A DNA stretch of 64,000 nucleotides from Stappia sediminis (lineage in GTDB: Bacteria; Pseudomonadota; Alphaproteobacteria; Rhizobiales; Stappiaceae). Under the pieces are notes generated by a model that ran no database searches, was not told the DNA's origin, and saw only the letters and a list, made by a program, of their open reading frames with translations. Numbering within the stretch: position 1 is the stretch's first letter; every line of letters starts with the position of its first letter. Shown piece after piece: positions 16,510 through 26,895 of the stretch. The position numbers and the translations under genes were made by a program. The stretch is from positions 372,001 to 436,000 of the forward strand of contig NZ_WUMV01000003.1 of NCBI RefSeq assembly GCF_009826895.1. Reading direction: 5' to 3'.

Positions 16510-18037
16510 CAAGAAATCGGCCGACGCCGAGGCGTTTCCACGCGCGATCTCCAGCCGTGTCCGCAATGCCGAACGCATTTATGCCCTGAACGCGGCCGCC
16601 ATGAAGCTCGGCCTCAGGAAGGGGGAGGCGCTGGCAGATGCGCGTGCGCGCATTCCCGCGCTCGCCGTAGAGGAGGCTGACGAAGCTGCGGATGCCTGCC
16701 TTCTCGCCGCCCTTGCCGACTGGTGCGACCGTTACACGCCGCTCGTTGCGCTCGACGGGACGGACGGGCTTTTGCTCGACATCACCGGCTGCGCGCATCT
16801 TTTCGCAAAAGGCGGCGAAGACGGCGAAGCGCGGCTCGCCGACGACTGCGTATCGCGCCTTGGCGCCCAGGGCTTTTCGGTGCGCGCAGGCATCGCCGAT
16901 ACGGCCGGTGCCGCCTGGGCAGTTGCCCATTTCCCCGCAAAGAGGGAAGGCATTCCCGTGACGATCGTCCCACCGGGCGGCGCTCGCGAGGCGATAACCC
17001 TCCTGCCGCTTGCCGCGTTGCGTCTGGAGGAGGCTGTCTCGGCCCGGCTGGAGCGGGTCGGGCTGAAGAGCGTGGAAGACGTTCTCGACCGCCCGCGCGC
17101 GCCGCTTGCCGCGCGCTTCGGCACCGGCCTCATTCGCCGTCTCGACCAGGCGCTGGGGTTCGAGGACGAGCCGATCTCCCCGCGTCTGGCCAGCCCTGCG
17201 CTTGTCGCCGAGCGTCGTTTCTTCGAGCCCGTCTCGCGAACCGACGATGTGAAGGGCGTCATCTTCTCCCTCGCCCGGCAACTGGCGGGCGCGCTGGAGC
17301 GGCGCGGCGAGGGCGGGCGGGCTTTCGAGCTTGCGCTTTTTCGTGTCGACGGGGTGGTGAGCCGCGCCATGGTGGGGACCAGCCGTCCGTTGCGTGCCCC
17401 TGAGCGCGTGCTTTCGCTTTTCAGCGAAAAGCTCGGCAACCTTGGCGACGAGCTTGATGCCGGCTTCGGCTTCGATCTTATCCGTCTTGGCGTGATCGAG
17501 GCGCAGCGTGAGAACCCGGCCCAAGCCGATATGACGGGCGGTGCGACCCTTGAAGATGACCTTTCCGATCTCGTCGACAGGCTGGGGGCGAGGCTGGGCC
17601 TTGCGCGCGTCGCCCGTTTCCTGCCTTGCGACCGACACCTGCCCGAAGCGCGCCAGGCGCTCGTGCCCGCCGCGACGGTGCGCGACGACGTGCTCGTATG
17701 GTCCGGTGAGGCGCCCGGGGGCGAGGAGGCACCGCTTATCCGCCCTTTGAGGCTCATCGATCCGCCGGAGCCGGTCGAGGCGATCGCCATGGTGCCGGAA
17801 GGTCCTCCCTTGAGGTTTCGCTGGCGCAAGGCGCTTTACGAGGTCGCGGCATCGGAGGGGCCGGAGCGCATCGCCCCGCCGTGGTGGCCGGGCGGGCATG
17901 GCGGGAACAGCCTCCTCACGCGGGACTATTTCCGTGTCGAGGATAGGGCGGGGCGGCACTTCTGGCTCTATCGCGAGGGGCTTTACGAACGGGAAACGGA
18001 GGTGCCGCGCTGGTATCTGCAGGGGCTTTTCGGGTGA
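16388..18037 (+). CDS. imuB: ImuB, Y-family polymerase-like protein (catalytically inactive class)
   Basis: 549 residues from MRAAASSRQRILSLWFPTLPTDRL. It has the Y-family palm/finger region (LKLGLRKGEALADARARIP-like segment, LVALDGTDGLLLDITGCAHLF), a little-finger region, and the conserved C-terminal tail WYLQGLFG. ImuB lacks the full acidic triad of active DinB; it bridges the beta clamp and DnaE2. The N-terminus lies within the 3' end of imuA. The last base of the stop region is shared with dnaE2 (GTGA). Confidence 0.92.
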   Translation: MRAAASSRQRILSLWFPTLPTDRLERRQAGRSWHSPERFRDKKSADAEAFPRAISSRVRNAERIYALNAAAMKLGLRKGEALADARARIPALAVEEADEAADACLLAALADWCDRYTPLVALDGTDGLLLDITGCAHLFAKGGEDGEARLADDCVSRLGAQGFSVRAGIADTAGAAWAVAHFPAKREGIPVTIVPPGGAREAITLLPLAALRLEEAVSARLERVGLKSVEDVLDRPRAPLAARFGTGLIRRLDQALGFEDEPISPRLASPALVAERRFFEPVSRTDDVKGVIFSLARQLAGALERRGEGGRAFELALFRVDGVVSRAMVGTSRPLRAPERVLSLFSEKLGNLGDELDAGFGFDLIRLGVIEAQRENPAQADMTGGATLEDDLSDLVDRLGARLGLARVARFLPCDRHLPEARQALVPAATVRDDVLVWSGEAPGGEEAPLIRPLRLIDPPEPVEAIAMVPEGPPLRFRWRKALYEVAASEGPERIAPPWWPGGHGGNSLLTRDYFRVEDRAGRHFWLYREGLYERETEVPRWYLQGLFG

Positions 18038-21000
18038 GCGCCATGGCTTATGCGGAACTTTGCGCGGCGACGAATTTCTCCTTCCTGCGCGGGGCATCGC
18101 ACCCGGAGGAACTCGTTTCGCGTGCCGCCGAACTCGGACTTACCGGGTTCGGCGTTTGCGACCGTAATTCGCTTGCCGGCGTGGTGCGTGCGCATATGGC
18201 GGCGAAGGAGGCGGGCCTTGCCTTCGTCGTCGGCTGCAGGCTGTCCTTCCTCGATGAAACGCCCGATATCCTCGCCTGGCCGCGCGACCGCGAGGCCTAC
18301 GGGCGCCTGACCCGGCTCCTGACCGTCGGTAATCGCCGAGCGCCCAAGGGCGAGTGCCATCTTTCGCTCGACGATCTCCTTGCCTGGGGCGAGGGGGTGG
18401 TCCTTGCTCCGCTTCCGGGCCGGCAGGAAGACGCGAGGCTGCCGGTCCTGCTCGCACGGTTGACGGAGCGCTTCGGCAAGGCCGTGCGGCTTGCGGTCCA
18501 TCTCGGCTACGGGCCTCTCGATCAAAGGCGGCTTGCGCGTCTTGAGAAAGTCGCCGGGGAAGCCCGCGTGCCGCTCATGGCGACCAACGACGTGCTCTAT
18601 CACACGCCCGAGAGGCGGCCTCTGCAGGACGTGATCACCTGCATTCGCCTGCATGAAACGCTGGAAAGTGCGGGGCGAAAACTTCAGGCGAATGCCGAAC
18701 GCCACCTGAAGGGCGAAGAGGAGATGTTGCGCCTCTTCCGCGAGGCGCCGCGCGCGGTTGCCGAGACCATGCGGGTCATGCGGGAGATCGATTTTTCCCT
18801 CGACGAACTCAGATACGAATACCCGGATGAATCCTGGGGCGGGCGGATCGACCCGCAGGTCGAGCTTGAGCGTCTTGCACGCGAAGGCGCGAAACGCCGT
18901 TATCCGGATGGCGTGCCGGAAAAGGTTTCGCGCGCCATCGATCACGAACTCGGGCTCGTCGCCGAGCTTGAATACGCGCCCTATTTCCTGACCGTTCATG
19001 ACATCGTCGGCTTCGCCCGCTCGCGCGGCATCCTCTGCCAGGGGCGCGGTTCGGCGGCGAATTCGGTCGTCTGCTTCTGTCTCGGCATCACCGAAGTCGA
19101 TCCCGAGCGCGCCGACCTGCTTTTCGAGCGCTTCATCTCGCCGGAGCGGCGCGAACCGCCGGATATCGACGTCGATTTCGAGCATGAGCGGCGCGAAGAG
19201 GTGATCCAGTACATCTACGGGAAATACGGGCGCGAGCGCGCGGGCCTCGCCGCCACCGTGATCACCTATCGCTCGCGCTCCGCCGTGCGCGAGGTCGGCA
19301 AGGTGTTCGGCCTGAGCGAGGATGTGCTCTCGCGCATTTCCGGCACGATCTGGGGCTGGTCGTCCGGCGGCGTCGCGGAAAGGGAACTGAAGGAGGCCGG
19401 TCTCGACCCGGCCGATTCACGCCTTGCCCGTGTGGCGAGGCTCTCGAAGGAAATCATCGGCTTCCCCAGGCATCTTTCGCAGCACGTCGGCGGCTTCGTC
19501 ATCACGCGCGGGCGGCTTGATGAGGTCGTGCCGGTGATGAACGCTGCGATGGACGATCGCACCAACATCGAATGGGACAAGGACGACCTGGAATCGCTCG
19601 GCATGCTGAAGATCGACGTGCTTGCGCTCGGCATGCTGACGGCGATCAGGAAAGCGCTCGATCTCCTGCGGGATCACTACGACGAGGATTACTCCGTTGC
19701 CACGATCCCGCCGGAGGAACCGGAGGTCTACGACATGTTGTGCCGGGCCGATTCCGTCGGCGTCTTCCAGGTGGAAAGCCGGGCGCAGATGACCATGCTG
19801 CCGCGTTTGCGGCCCCGCGATTTCTACGACCTCGTCATCGAGGTGGCGATCGTGCGGCCCGGTCCGATCCAGGGCGACATGGTGCACCCCTATCTGCGTC
19901 GGCGGCAGGGGCTGGAAAAAGTCACCTACCCGAAAAAGGAACTGGAAGAGGTTCTCGGCAAGACCAAGGGTGTGCCGCTTTTCCAGGAGCAGGCGATGAA
20001 GATCGCCATCGTCGCGGCGGGCTTCACGCCGGGTGAGGCCGACCGCCTGCGCCGGGCGATGGCGACCTTCAAGCGGGTCGGCACCATCGGCACTTTCCAG
20101 ACGAAAATGATCGAAGGCATGACCGCCAACGGCTACGAACGCGATTTTGCCGAGCGTTGCTTCCGCCAGATCGAAGGCTTCGGCGAATACGGCTTTCCCG
20201 AAAGTCATGCGGCAAGCTTCGCGCTGCTCGTCTATGCCTCCGCCTGGATCAAGGCGCGCTATCCGGATGTCTTCCTCGCCGGGCTTTTGAACGCGCAGCC
20301 GCTCGGCTTCTATGCCCCGGCACAGCTTGTCCGCGATGCCCGCGAGCATGGCGTGGAGGTGCGCGACGTCGATATCAACCTGTCGGACTGGGATGCGACG
20401 CTTGAGCCGGGTGTGCGTGCGGCCGGGCGGCTGCATCCCGTTCACGCCGAAATGCGCGGCACGGTGAAAAGCGACAAGGCGGTGCGCCTCGGCTTCCGGC
20501 AGGTGAAGGGGGTCGGCCAGGAGGATATGCGCCGCCTCGTCGAAAATCGCGGGCACGGCTACGATTCGGTGCGCGACCTCTGGCTGCGCTCGAATCTGCC
20601 GCGATCCGTGATCGAGCGGCTGGCGGAAGCTGACGCCTTCCGCTCTCTCGGACTCGATCGGCGGGCGGCCCTTTGGGCGGCGCAGGGGCTTGAGGATGGT
20701 GGAACCCTGCAGCGCCTGCCGCTGTTCGACAAGGCGGAGCTTGGCGACTTGCGCAAGGAGCCCGATGCCGATCTGCCGCCCATGCCCCCGGGCGAGCATG
20801 TCGTCGCCGACTACCGTACGCTGACGCTGTCCCTGAAGGCGCATCCGGCATCTTTCGTCCGCCCGAAACTGGATGCCATGCGGGTTCTGCGCTGCGAAGG
20901 GCTGAGAACCATGCGCAACAATCACTGGACCAGCGTTGCCGGCCTGGTGCTGGTGCGCCAGCGCCCGGGCACGGCAAGCGGCGTCATCTTCATGACCATC

Positions 21001-21372
21001 GAGGACGAGACGGGGATAGCCAATGTCGTCGTCTGGCCGAAGGTGTTCGAGCGGTTTCGCGCCGTCGTTCTCGGCGCGCGGTTCGTAAAAGTTTCCGGCA
21101 AGGTGCAGTCCGACCAGGGCGTGATCCATGTAATCGCCAACCGGCTGGAGGATGCGACGCCCCTGCTTTCGGCCCTTTCGGAAGATGCGCTTTGCGATGA
21201 AAGCCTTGCCCGGGCCGATGAGGTGAAGCACCCCGTTCCCGAGCAGCGCCACAAGGTGCGGCCTGCCGCAACGCTCGTAAAACTCATGCAGGAAGTGCCG
21301 GAAATCGCGGCCGACGTGGAAGGATTGCGCGGAACGCGCGCAGCCATGCCCAAGGGGCGCAACTTCCATTAG
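18034..21372 (+). CDS. dnaE2: Error-prone DNA polymerase DnaE2
   Basis: 1112 residues, C-family polymerase with PHP domain (YAELCAATNFSFLRGASHPEELV at the start), the polymerase core (CQGRGSAANSVVCFCLGIT, PPDIDVDFEHERREEV with the catalytic Asp pair near residue 375), and a C-terminal OB fold (GVIFMTIEDETG). It performs mutagenic bypass together with ImuA and ImuB after SOS induction. GTG at 18034 overlaps the imuB stop; the ATG at 18043 gives a more typical family start, so either may be used. Confidence 0.93.
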   Translation: MSAMAYAELCAATNFSFLRGASHPEELVSRAAELGLTGFGVCDRNSLAGVVRAHMAAKEAGLAFVVGCRLSFLDETPDILAWPRDREAYGRLTRLLTVGNRRAPKGECHLSLDDLLAWGEGVVLAPLPGRQEDARLPVLLARLTERFGKAVRLAVHLGYGPLDQRRLARLEKVAGEARVPLMATNDVLYHTPERRPLQDVITCIRLHETLESAGRKLQANAERHLKGEEEMLRLFREAPRAVAETMRVMREIDFSLDELRYEYPDESWGGRIDPQVELERLAREGAKRRYPDGVPEKVSRAIDHELGLVAELEYAPYFLTVHDIVGFARSRGILCQGRGSAANSVVCFCLGITEVDPERADLLFERFISPERREPPDIDVDFEHERREEVIQYIYGKYGRERAGLAATVITYRSRSAVREVGKVFGLSEDVLSRISGTIWGWSSGGVAERELKEAGLDPADSRLARVARLSKEIIGFPRHLSQHVGGFVITRGRLDEVVPVMNAAMDDRTNIEWDKDDLESLGMLKIDVLALGMLTAIRKALDLLRDHYDEDYSVATIPPEEPEVYDMLCRADSVGVFQVESRAQMTMLPRLRPRDFYDLVIEVAIVRPGPIQGDMVHPYLRRRQGLEKVTYPKKELEEVLGKTKGVPLFQEQAMKIAIVAAGFTPGEADRLRRAMATFKRVGTIGTFQTKMIEGMTANGYERDFAERCFRQIEGFGEYGFPESHAASFALLVYASAWIKARYPDVFLAGLLNAQPLGFYAPAQLVRDAREHGVEVRDVDINLSDWDATLEPGVRAAGRLHPVHAEMRGTVKSDKAVRLGFRQVKGVGQEDMRRLVENRGHGYDSVRDLWLRSNLPRSVIERLAEADAFRSLGLDRRAALWAAQGLEDGGTLQRLPLFDKAELGDLRKEPDADLPPMPPGEHVVADYRTLTLSLKAHPASFVRPKLDAMRVLRCEGLRTMRNNHWTSVAGLVLVRQRPGTASGVIFMTIEDETGIANVVVWPKVFERFRAVVLGARFVKVSGKVQSDQGVIHVIANRLEDATPLLSALSEDALCDESLARADEVKHPVPEQRHKVRPAATLVKLMQEVPEIAADVEGLRGTRAAMPKGRNFH

Positions 21373-21475
21373 AGCATGTCCCCCAAAAGTGGGAACCGGT
21401 TTTGGGACAAGGACATGCGAACTATCAAATAGATGGAGCGCGTCCGGTGAGTCCGATCAAACAAGACGCGCTCTA
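21371..21475. repeat. RIME-like double-hairpin intergenic repeat
   Basis: Begins AGAGCATGTCC and ends GACGCGCTCTA. First hairpin: GCATGTCC (21374-21381) with GGACATGC (21411-21418), with inner CCCAAAA/TTTTGGG. Second hairpin: GAGCGCGTC (21436-21444) with GACGCGCTC (21465-21473). The AGAGC...GCTCT outer ends, the GTGGGAACCGGTTTT core and the two-hairpin plan match the RIME-type palindromes of rhizobia. The first base falls in the dnaE2 stop codon, so it could also end that transcript. Confidence 0.75.
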
Positions 21476-21598
21476 AACGCCACGCGTGGCCGATTTCGCC
21501 GAACTGCGCACTTGCGTTGCCGCCACGTCCCGCTAGATTGCGCCGAATTCCGAAAATGAAGGTCGAAGACCTAAACGCACGCGATCGGACGAAGGCAA

Positions 21599-22819
<1,221 letters not shown>

Positions 22820-22825
22820 GGCGTC

Positions 22826-23515
22826 ATGGATATCGTGCGGGCGACGGCACTTTCGAAAGCCCTTGCCCGCGCGGGCTTCCTCGGGCTCGGCGGGTTTCAC
22901 CCGCAGCCTGAAGATGGCGTGCCGGATGCGGCATCAGTAAGCCCGGCGCGAACCCTGCTTGTGATCGGCAGCGCCGGGCCTGCGCTCTTCCAGCTTTTCG
23001 AAAAATCGCCTGAAGCTGCCGATGGCTTGTCCGATCCTCTCGACCGGTATACCGCAAGGGTTTTGCGCAAGGTCTCGGAGGACTTCGGCTTCCGCGTCGT
23101 TTTCCCTTTCGACGGCCCGCCGTGGCATCCGTTCCAGCAATGGGCGATGAAGGCCGGCGGCTTCTCGCCCTCGCCGATGGGCGTTCTGGCGCATGAGACC
23201 TATGGTCCCTGGGCGGGCTTTCGCGCCGCGTTCCTGTCGCCGGAGGTTTTCGGGACATTCGAGTTGAACGGAAAGCCCGGCCCTTGCGAAACATGCGAGG
23301 ATAAGCCTTGTCTTTCCGCCTGTCCTGCCGGCGCGCTATCGGTAGAAACGGGTTACGACGTTCCCCGTTGCCGGGATCATCTTGCCAAAAAACCTGAAGC
23401 CGATTGCTTTTCCGGTTGCCTGGCCCGGCGCGCCTGCCCGTACGGGCGGGAGTTCCTTCAATCGCCGGGCCAGGCGAAGTTTCACATGATCGCCTTTTTG
23501 AATGGGATCGTTTGA
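22826..23515 (+). CDS. 4Fe-4S ferredoxin-like protein
   Basis: 229 residues. The C-terminal third has two four-Cys sets: CETCEDKPCLSACP and, later, CRDHLAKKP...CFSGCLARRACPYG, consistent with two [4Fe-4S] clusters in a ferredoxin domain related to the QueG/epoxyqueuosine reductase C-terminal type. The N-terminal half (LLVIGSAGPALFQLFEKSP, VVFPFDGPPWHPFQQWA) lacks the QueG cobalamin-binding signature as far as can be read. Redox partner unknown. Six bases after argG with a GAGG ribosome site, so probably co-transcribed. Confidence 0.8.
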   Translation: MDIVRATALSKALARAGFLGLGGFHPQPEDGVPDAASVSPARTLLVIGSAGPALFQLFEKSPEAADGLSDPLDRYTARVLRKVSEDFGFRVVFPFDGPPWHPFQQWAMKAGGFSPSPMGVLAHETYGPWAGFRAAFLSPEVFGTFELNGKPGPCETCEDKPCLSACPAGALSVETGYDVPRCRDHLAKKPEADCFSGCLARRACPYGREFLQSPGQAKFHMIAFLNGIV

Positions 23516-23522
23516 TCTGCGC

Positions 23523-24560
23523 TCACTCTGCGGCGTCAAGCTTCTGAACGATCTCCCGGTAGCGGCGGCGATAGCGTGAGGGCGTGACGCCCGTCATGCG
23601 CTTGAAAAGCTTTCGAAAGAAGGCCGAATCCTCGTAACCGACTTCATAGGCGATCTCGTCCGCGGGAAGATCGCCGGTTTCCAGCATCTGCTTGGCTTCC
23701 TCGATCCTGAGCGTTTGCGCGTAATCGACGGGAGAATAGCCGGTCGCCTGTTTGAAGCGCCGCTTGAAGGTCCGCTCGGCAAGACCTGACCGGCGAACCA
23801 TCTCGGCAACCGGATGGGGCCTTTGATAATTGTCCGCAAGCCAGCCCTGCGCCTCGGCGACGATGGCGTCCCCTTCCACGCGCGGCCGGATGAAGGCGGA
23901 ATAGGGAAGCTGGCCTTCCGAATGATCGCCGAGAAGAAACATCTTCGCCGCCCTGATCGCCTCTTCCCGCCCGCAATAGCGCGCGATGAGATAAAGCGCG
24001 AGGTCGATCCAGGAAGACGCGCCGCCGCTCGTCACCACGCCATGCGCTTCCCCAGAGTGAACGAGAATGCGTTCGGGCCTCAGGCAGATGTTCGGATAAC
24101 AGGTTTCCATCATGCCAGCCGCCGCCCAATGCGTCGTCGCTTCCTGCCCGTCAAGCAGCCCCGCCTCGGCGAGCAGCAGCGAGCCGGTGCACACCGATGA
24201 AACGAGCGTGCCGTTTTCGTGCATGCGGCGAATGAAGGCGGCGGCCTCCGGCCAGCGCCCCCGAGGGTCCATTCCGGAGACGATTTCGAGATCGGTCGCA
24301 ATGAGGATATCGGAGCTTTCTATGTCGTCGAAAGCGGCATGCGGAGAAATGGGAATGCCCATTCCGGATTTAACCACACCGCCCGTCGGCGCGACGATCC
24401 TGACCTCGAAGCCCGCATGCGGCTCGCCCTCGCCGGTGACCGCCGGCCAGGCAAGTCCGACCGAAGACAGCACCTCGAAGAGAGAAAACAGGGCCGCCGG
24501 CGTCGTTTCCGGCAGGGCGATGAGGCAGACCGACACGGGCGTTCGAGCAATGCGCTGCAC
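23523..24560 (-). CDS. GlxA-type AraC regulator with DJ-1/PfpI domain
   Basis: 345 residues from a GTG at 24560 that has GGGAGG nine bases upstream. Residues about 10-180 are a DJ-1/PfpI amidase-like ligand domain (SSVCTGSLLLAEAGLLDGQEA with the nucleophile-elbow Cys). Residues about 235-335 are two AraC helix-turn-helix motifs (VAEMVRRSGLAERTFKRRFK and IAYEVGYEDSAFFRKLFKR). It probably controls the divergent methyltransferase gene; the dyad at 24583-24610 sits between the two starts. The open frame runs on upstream past the GTG but without conserved sequence. Confidence 0.88.
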   Translation of the reverse strand: MQRIARTPVSVCLIALPETTPAALFSLFEVLSSVGLAWPAVTGEGEPHAGFEVRIVAPTGGVVKSGMGIPISPHAAFDDIESSDILIATDLEIVSGMDPRGRWPEAAAFIRRMHENGTLVSSVCTGSLLLAEAGLLDGQEATTHWAAAGMMETCYPNICLRPERILVHSGEAHGVVTSGGASSWIDLALYLIARYCGREEAIRAAKMFLLGDHSEGQLPYSAFIRPRVEGDAIVAEAQGWLADNYQRPHPVAEMVRRSGLAERTFKRRFKQATGYSPVDYAQTLRIEEAKQMLETGDLPADEIAYEVGYEDSAFFRKLFKRMTGVTPSRYRRRYREIVQKLDAAE

Positions 24561-24572
24561 CGGATTTGTCCT

Positions 24573-24610
24573 CCCGATTGGCACGATCGGCCCGATTATG
24601 TCCCGATCGT
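24573..24610. promoter_or_regulatory. Candidate operator for the GlxA-type regulator
   Basis: ACGATCGG (24583-24590) and CCGATCGT (24603-24610) form a perfect 8-bp dyad over a 12-base spacer. The word CCCGAT also occurs three times in direct orientation at 24573, 24591 and 24602. AraC-family proteins often bind direct repeats. The site lies 13 bases upstream of the regulator GTG and about 70 bases upstream of the methyltransferase. Confidence 0.45.
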
Positions 24611-24678
24611 CACTCAACCGCCAAGGCGTTTGCAAGCATGGTCCAGCCGCATTCGACAACGACAACAGGAGACCTGCC

Positions 24679-25767
24679 ATGTCACTTGCACTGGACCAAT
24701 TCGAGCCGAAAGAAACACTTGCCGCGGAGGCTTTTGCGGATCGTGTCTCCGAAATCCTGAACTACGGTGCGATAACCGTCATGATCTCGATCGGCCACAA
24801 GACCGGCCTTTTCGACACGCTTGCCCGATTGCCCGCCGCAACGAGCGCCGAAATCGCCTATGCCGCAGGCCTCGACGAACGCTACGTTCGGGAATGGCTT
24901 GCCGCGATGGTGACGGGCGGTATCGTTTCATACGAACCATCATCGGAAACCTATCGCCTGCCGGCAAGTCACGCGGCCTCGATCACCCGCTCCGGGGAGC
25001 TTGGGAACCTCGCCGTCTACGCCCAGACGATCGCCCTGCTCGGACAGGTCGAGGAACGTGTCATCGATTGTTTCGCAACGGGCGAAGGTACAACCTACTC
25101 CGACTATCCATGTTTCCATGACTTCATGGCCGAGGATAGCGGGCAGACGGTCGTCGCCCAGATCGATGGCCTTCTCGATACGCTGGCGCCGGATCTGAAA
25201 GTCCGCCTGGCCGGCGGGATTGACGTTCTCGACGCGGGTTGCGGGCGCGGCCTTGCCCTGATCGAGCTGGCAAGGCGCTATCCCGAAAGCCGGTTCGTCG
25301 GATACGACCTGTGCGCGGACGCGATCGAATTCGCCAAGACGGAAGCCCGTTCGAATGGCCTTGAGAACGTCCATTTCGAGAAGCGGGACCTTTCCGGATA
25401 TGACGAGAAGGCGCGCTACGATTTCATCGCAAGTTTCGACGCGGTACACGATCAGAAGGACCCGGCTGCGCTCGTCCGCTCGCTCCATGGTGCGCTTAGG
25501 CCCGGCGGCGTCTATCTGATGCAGGACATCGCCGGATCGGCCAGGCTTGAGAACAACCTCGACTTTCCGATGGCCTCGTTCCTCTATGCCGTTTCCTGTT
25601 GCCATTGCATGCCCGTCTCGCTCGGGCAGGGCGGTGAAGGGCTCGGCACGATGTGGGGCTGGGAAACGGCGAAACGAACGCTGGAAGCGGCCGGCTTCGC
25701 ATCGATCGAAAAGCACGTCTTCGATCACGACCCGCTCAATGTCTGGTTTGTGAGCCGCAAGGCCTGA
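24679..25767 (+). CDS. Class I SAM-dependent methyltransferase, two-domain
   Basis: 362 residues from ATG at 24679 with CAGGAGA upstream. The N-terminal region (residues about 20-110) is a winged-helix dimerisation-like domain (ISIGHKTGLFDTLARLPAAT, AGLDERYVREWLAAMVTGG). Residues about 170-300 are a Rossmann methyltransferase (GIDVLDAGCGRGLALIELARR; FIASFDAVHDQKDP). The layout resembles bacterial homologues of S-adenosylmethionine transferases annotated as ubiquinone or transcriptional-regulator-like methyltransferases; substrate unknown. Divergent from the GlxA-type regulator, which likely controls it. Confidence 0.85.
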   Translation: MSLALDQFEPKETLAAEAFADRVSEILNYGAITVMISIGHKTGLFDTLARLPAATSAEIAYAAGLDERYVREWLAAMVTGGIVSYEPSSETYRLPASHAASITRSGELGNLAVYAQTIALLGQVEERVIDCFATGEGTTYSDYPCFHDFMAEDSGQTVVAQIDGLLDTLAPDLKVRLAGGIDVLDAGCGRGLALIELARRYPESRFVGYDLCADAIEFAKTEARSNGLENVHFEKRDLSGYDEKARYDFIASFDAVHDQKDPAALVRSLHGALRPGGVYLMQDIAGSARLENNLDFPMASFLYAVSCCHCMPVSLGQGGEGLGTMWGWETAKRTLEAAGFASIEKHVFDHDPLNVWFVSRKA

Positions 25768-25794
25768 AAGATATGAGCGCTGCACCTGAAACCG

Positions 25795-26700
25795 TCAGGC
25801 GCGGCGCTCCGCCACGAAATGCGCGATTGCCGAAAGCCGCGCGCCGTCTTCGCCGAGCGTCGACAAAAGGCCATCCGCCTCCCTGACAAGGTCCTTCACT
25901 GCATCGCGCGTCCAGTCGGCACCCTTGAGCGCGACGAGCGTAGCCTTTCCTGCTTCGATATCCTTGCCGGCGGTTTTCCCGAGGGTGGCGGTGTCGCTTT
26001 CCACGTCCAGAAGATCGTCGGCAAGCTGGAAGGCAAGGCCGATGAGCTCGCCGAAACGCGTCATTCGGGCAACGTCTTCCGGCTTTGCATCCGCAAGGAG
26101 TGCGCCTGTGCGCGTCGCGTAACGGATAAGGGCCCCGGTTTTCATCGACTGAAGCATGCGGATTTCGTCTTCGCTTCGCTCCCGGTTTTCAGATTCGAGA
26201 TCGAGCATCTGGCCGCCCGCCATTCCGCCAAGGCCCGCGGCACGGGCAAGGTCGCGCGAAAGCGTGAGCCTTGTGCCGGCGTTGGCGTGGACGTCTTCAT
26301 TCGCGATCAGGTCGAACGCTATGGTGAGCAGGGCATCGCCGGTCAATATTGCCGTGGCTTCGTCGAAAGCCTTGTGCACGGTTGGCCTGCCCCGGCGCAT
26401 GTCGTCGTCATCCATCGCCGGAAGATCGTCATGCACCAGGGAGTAGCAATGCACGCATTCAAGCGCGCCTGCCGCCGTCACAACTCCCTGGTCCGTCCTG
26501 CCGAAGGCCTTTGCGGTTTCGATCATGAGGAGAGGGCGAAGTCGCTTGCCGCCGCCAAGCGCTGCATGACGCATCGCCTCGACGAGCCTTGGGGGGCGTT
26601 CACGTTCGCCGTCGTGGGGCCGGACGCCAAGCGCCGCGTCCAACCGCGCTTCCACGGCTCTTGCGGTGGCTTCGAAGAGGGTTTCGAGATCGATCGTCAA
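25795..26700 (-). CDS. ispA: Short-chain polyprenyl diphosphate synthase (farnesyl/geranylgeranyl type)
   Basis: Chain elongation of isoprenoids with isopentenyl diphosphate. 301 residues with the first Asp-rich motif HDDLPAMDDDDMRRG near residue 92 and the second in FQLADDLLDVESD near 228; GGKRLRPLL at 50 binds substrate. Length and motifs fit IspA. Product length depends on residues before the first motif (HCYSLV) and is most consistent with farnesyl diphosphate, though geranylgeranyl is not excluded. No dxs or xseB neighbour is present. Confidence 0.88.
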   Translation of the reverse strand: MTIDLETLFEATARAVEARLDAALGVRPHDGERERPPRLVEAMRHAALGGGKRLRPLLMIETAKAFGRTDQGVVTAAGALECVHCYSLVHDDLPAMDDDDMRRGRPTVHKAFDEATAILTGDALLTIAFDLIANEDVHANAGTRLTLSRDLARAAGLGGMAGGQMLDLESENRERSEDEIRMLQSMKTGALIRYATRTGALLADAKPEDVARMTRFGELIGLAFQLADDLLDVESDTATLGKTAGKDIEAGKATLVALKGADWTRDAVKDLVREADGLLSTLGEDGARLSAIAHFVAERRA

Positions 26701-26895
26701 TTTTCACTATCCGGATCACGGATCGCCATTGTCGTCTCAGTGATATGAAATTCGGCGGACGTCAACAGCGCCGTCCGGCTGTGGTAAGGGAATCGCACCG
26801 GGAGGCGAATTACCTTTACGATAAGCGCCTTAAGGTTGCCATGTGTATCATTTCGCCTCTATCTTAGCGAAAACTTGAATGGGGACTCCGCAACC

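Noticed and set aside
24561-24680. N-terminal extension of the GlxA-type regulator to an upstream ATG
   Set aside because: A GTG at 24560 has GGGAGG at the right spacing and the extension would run through the divergent promoter and operator.
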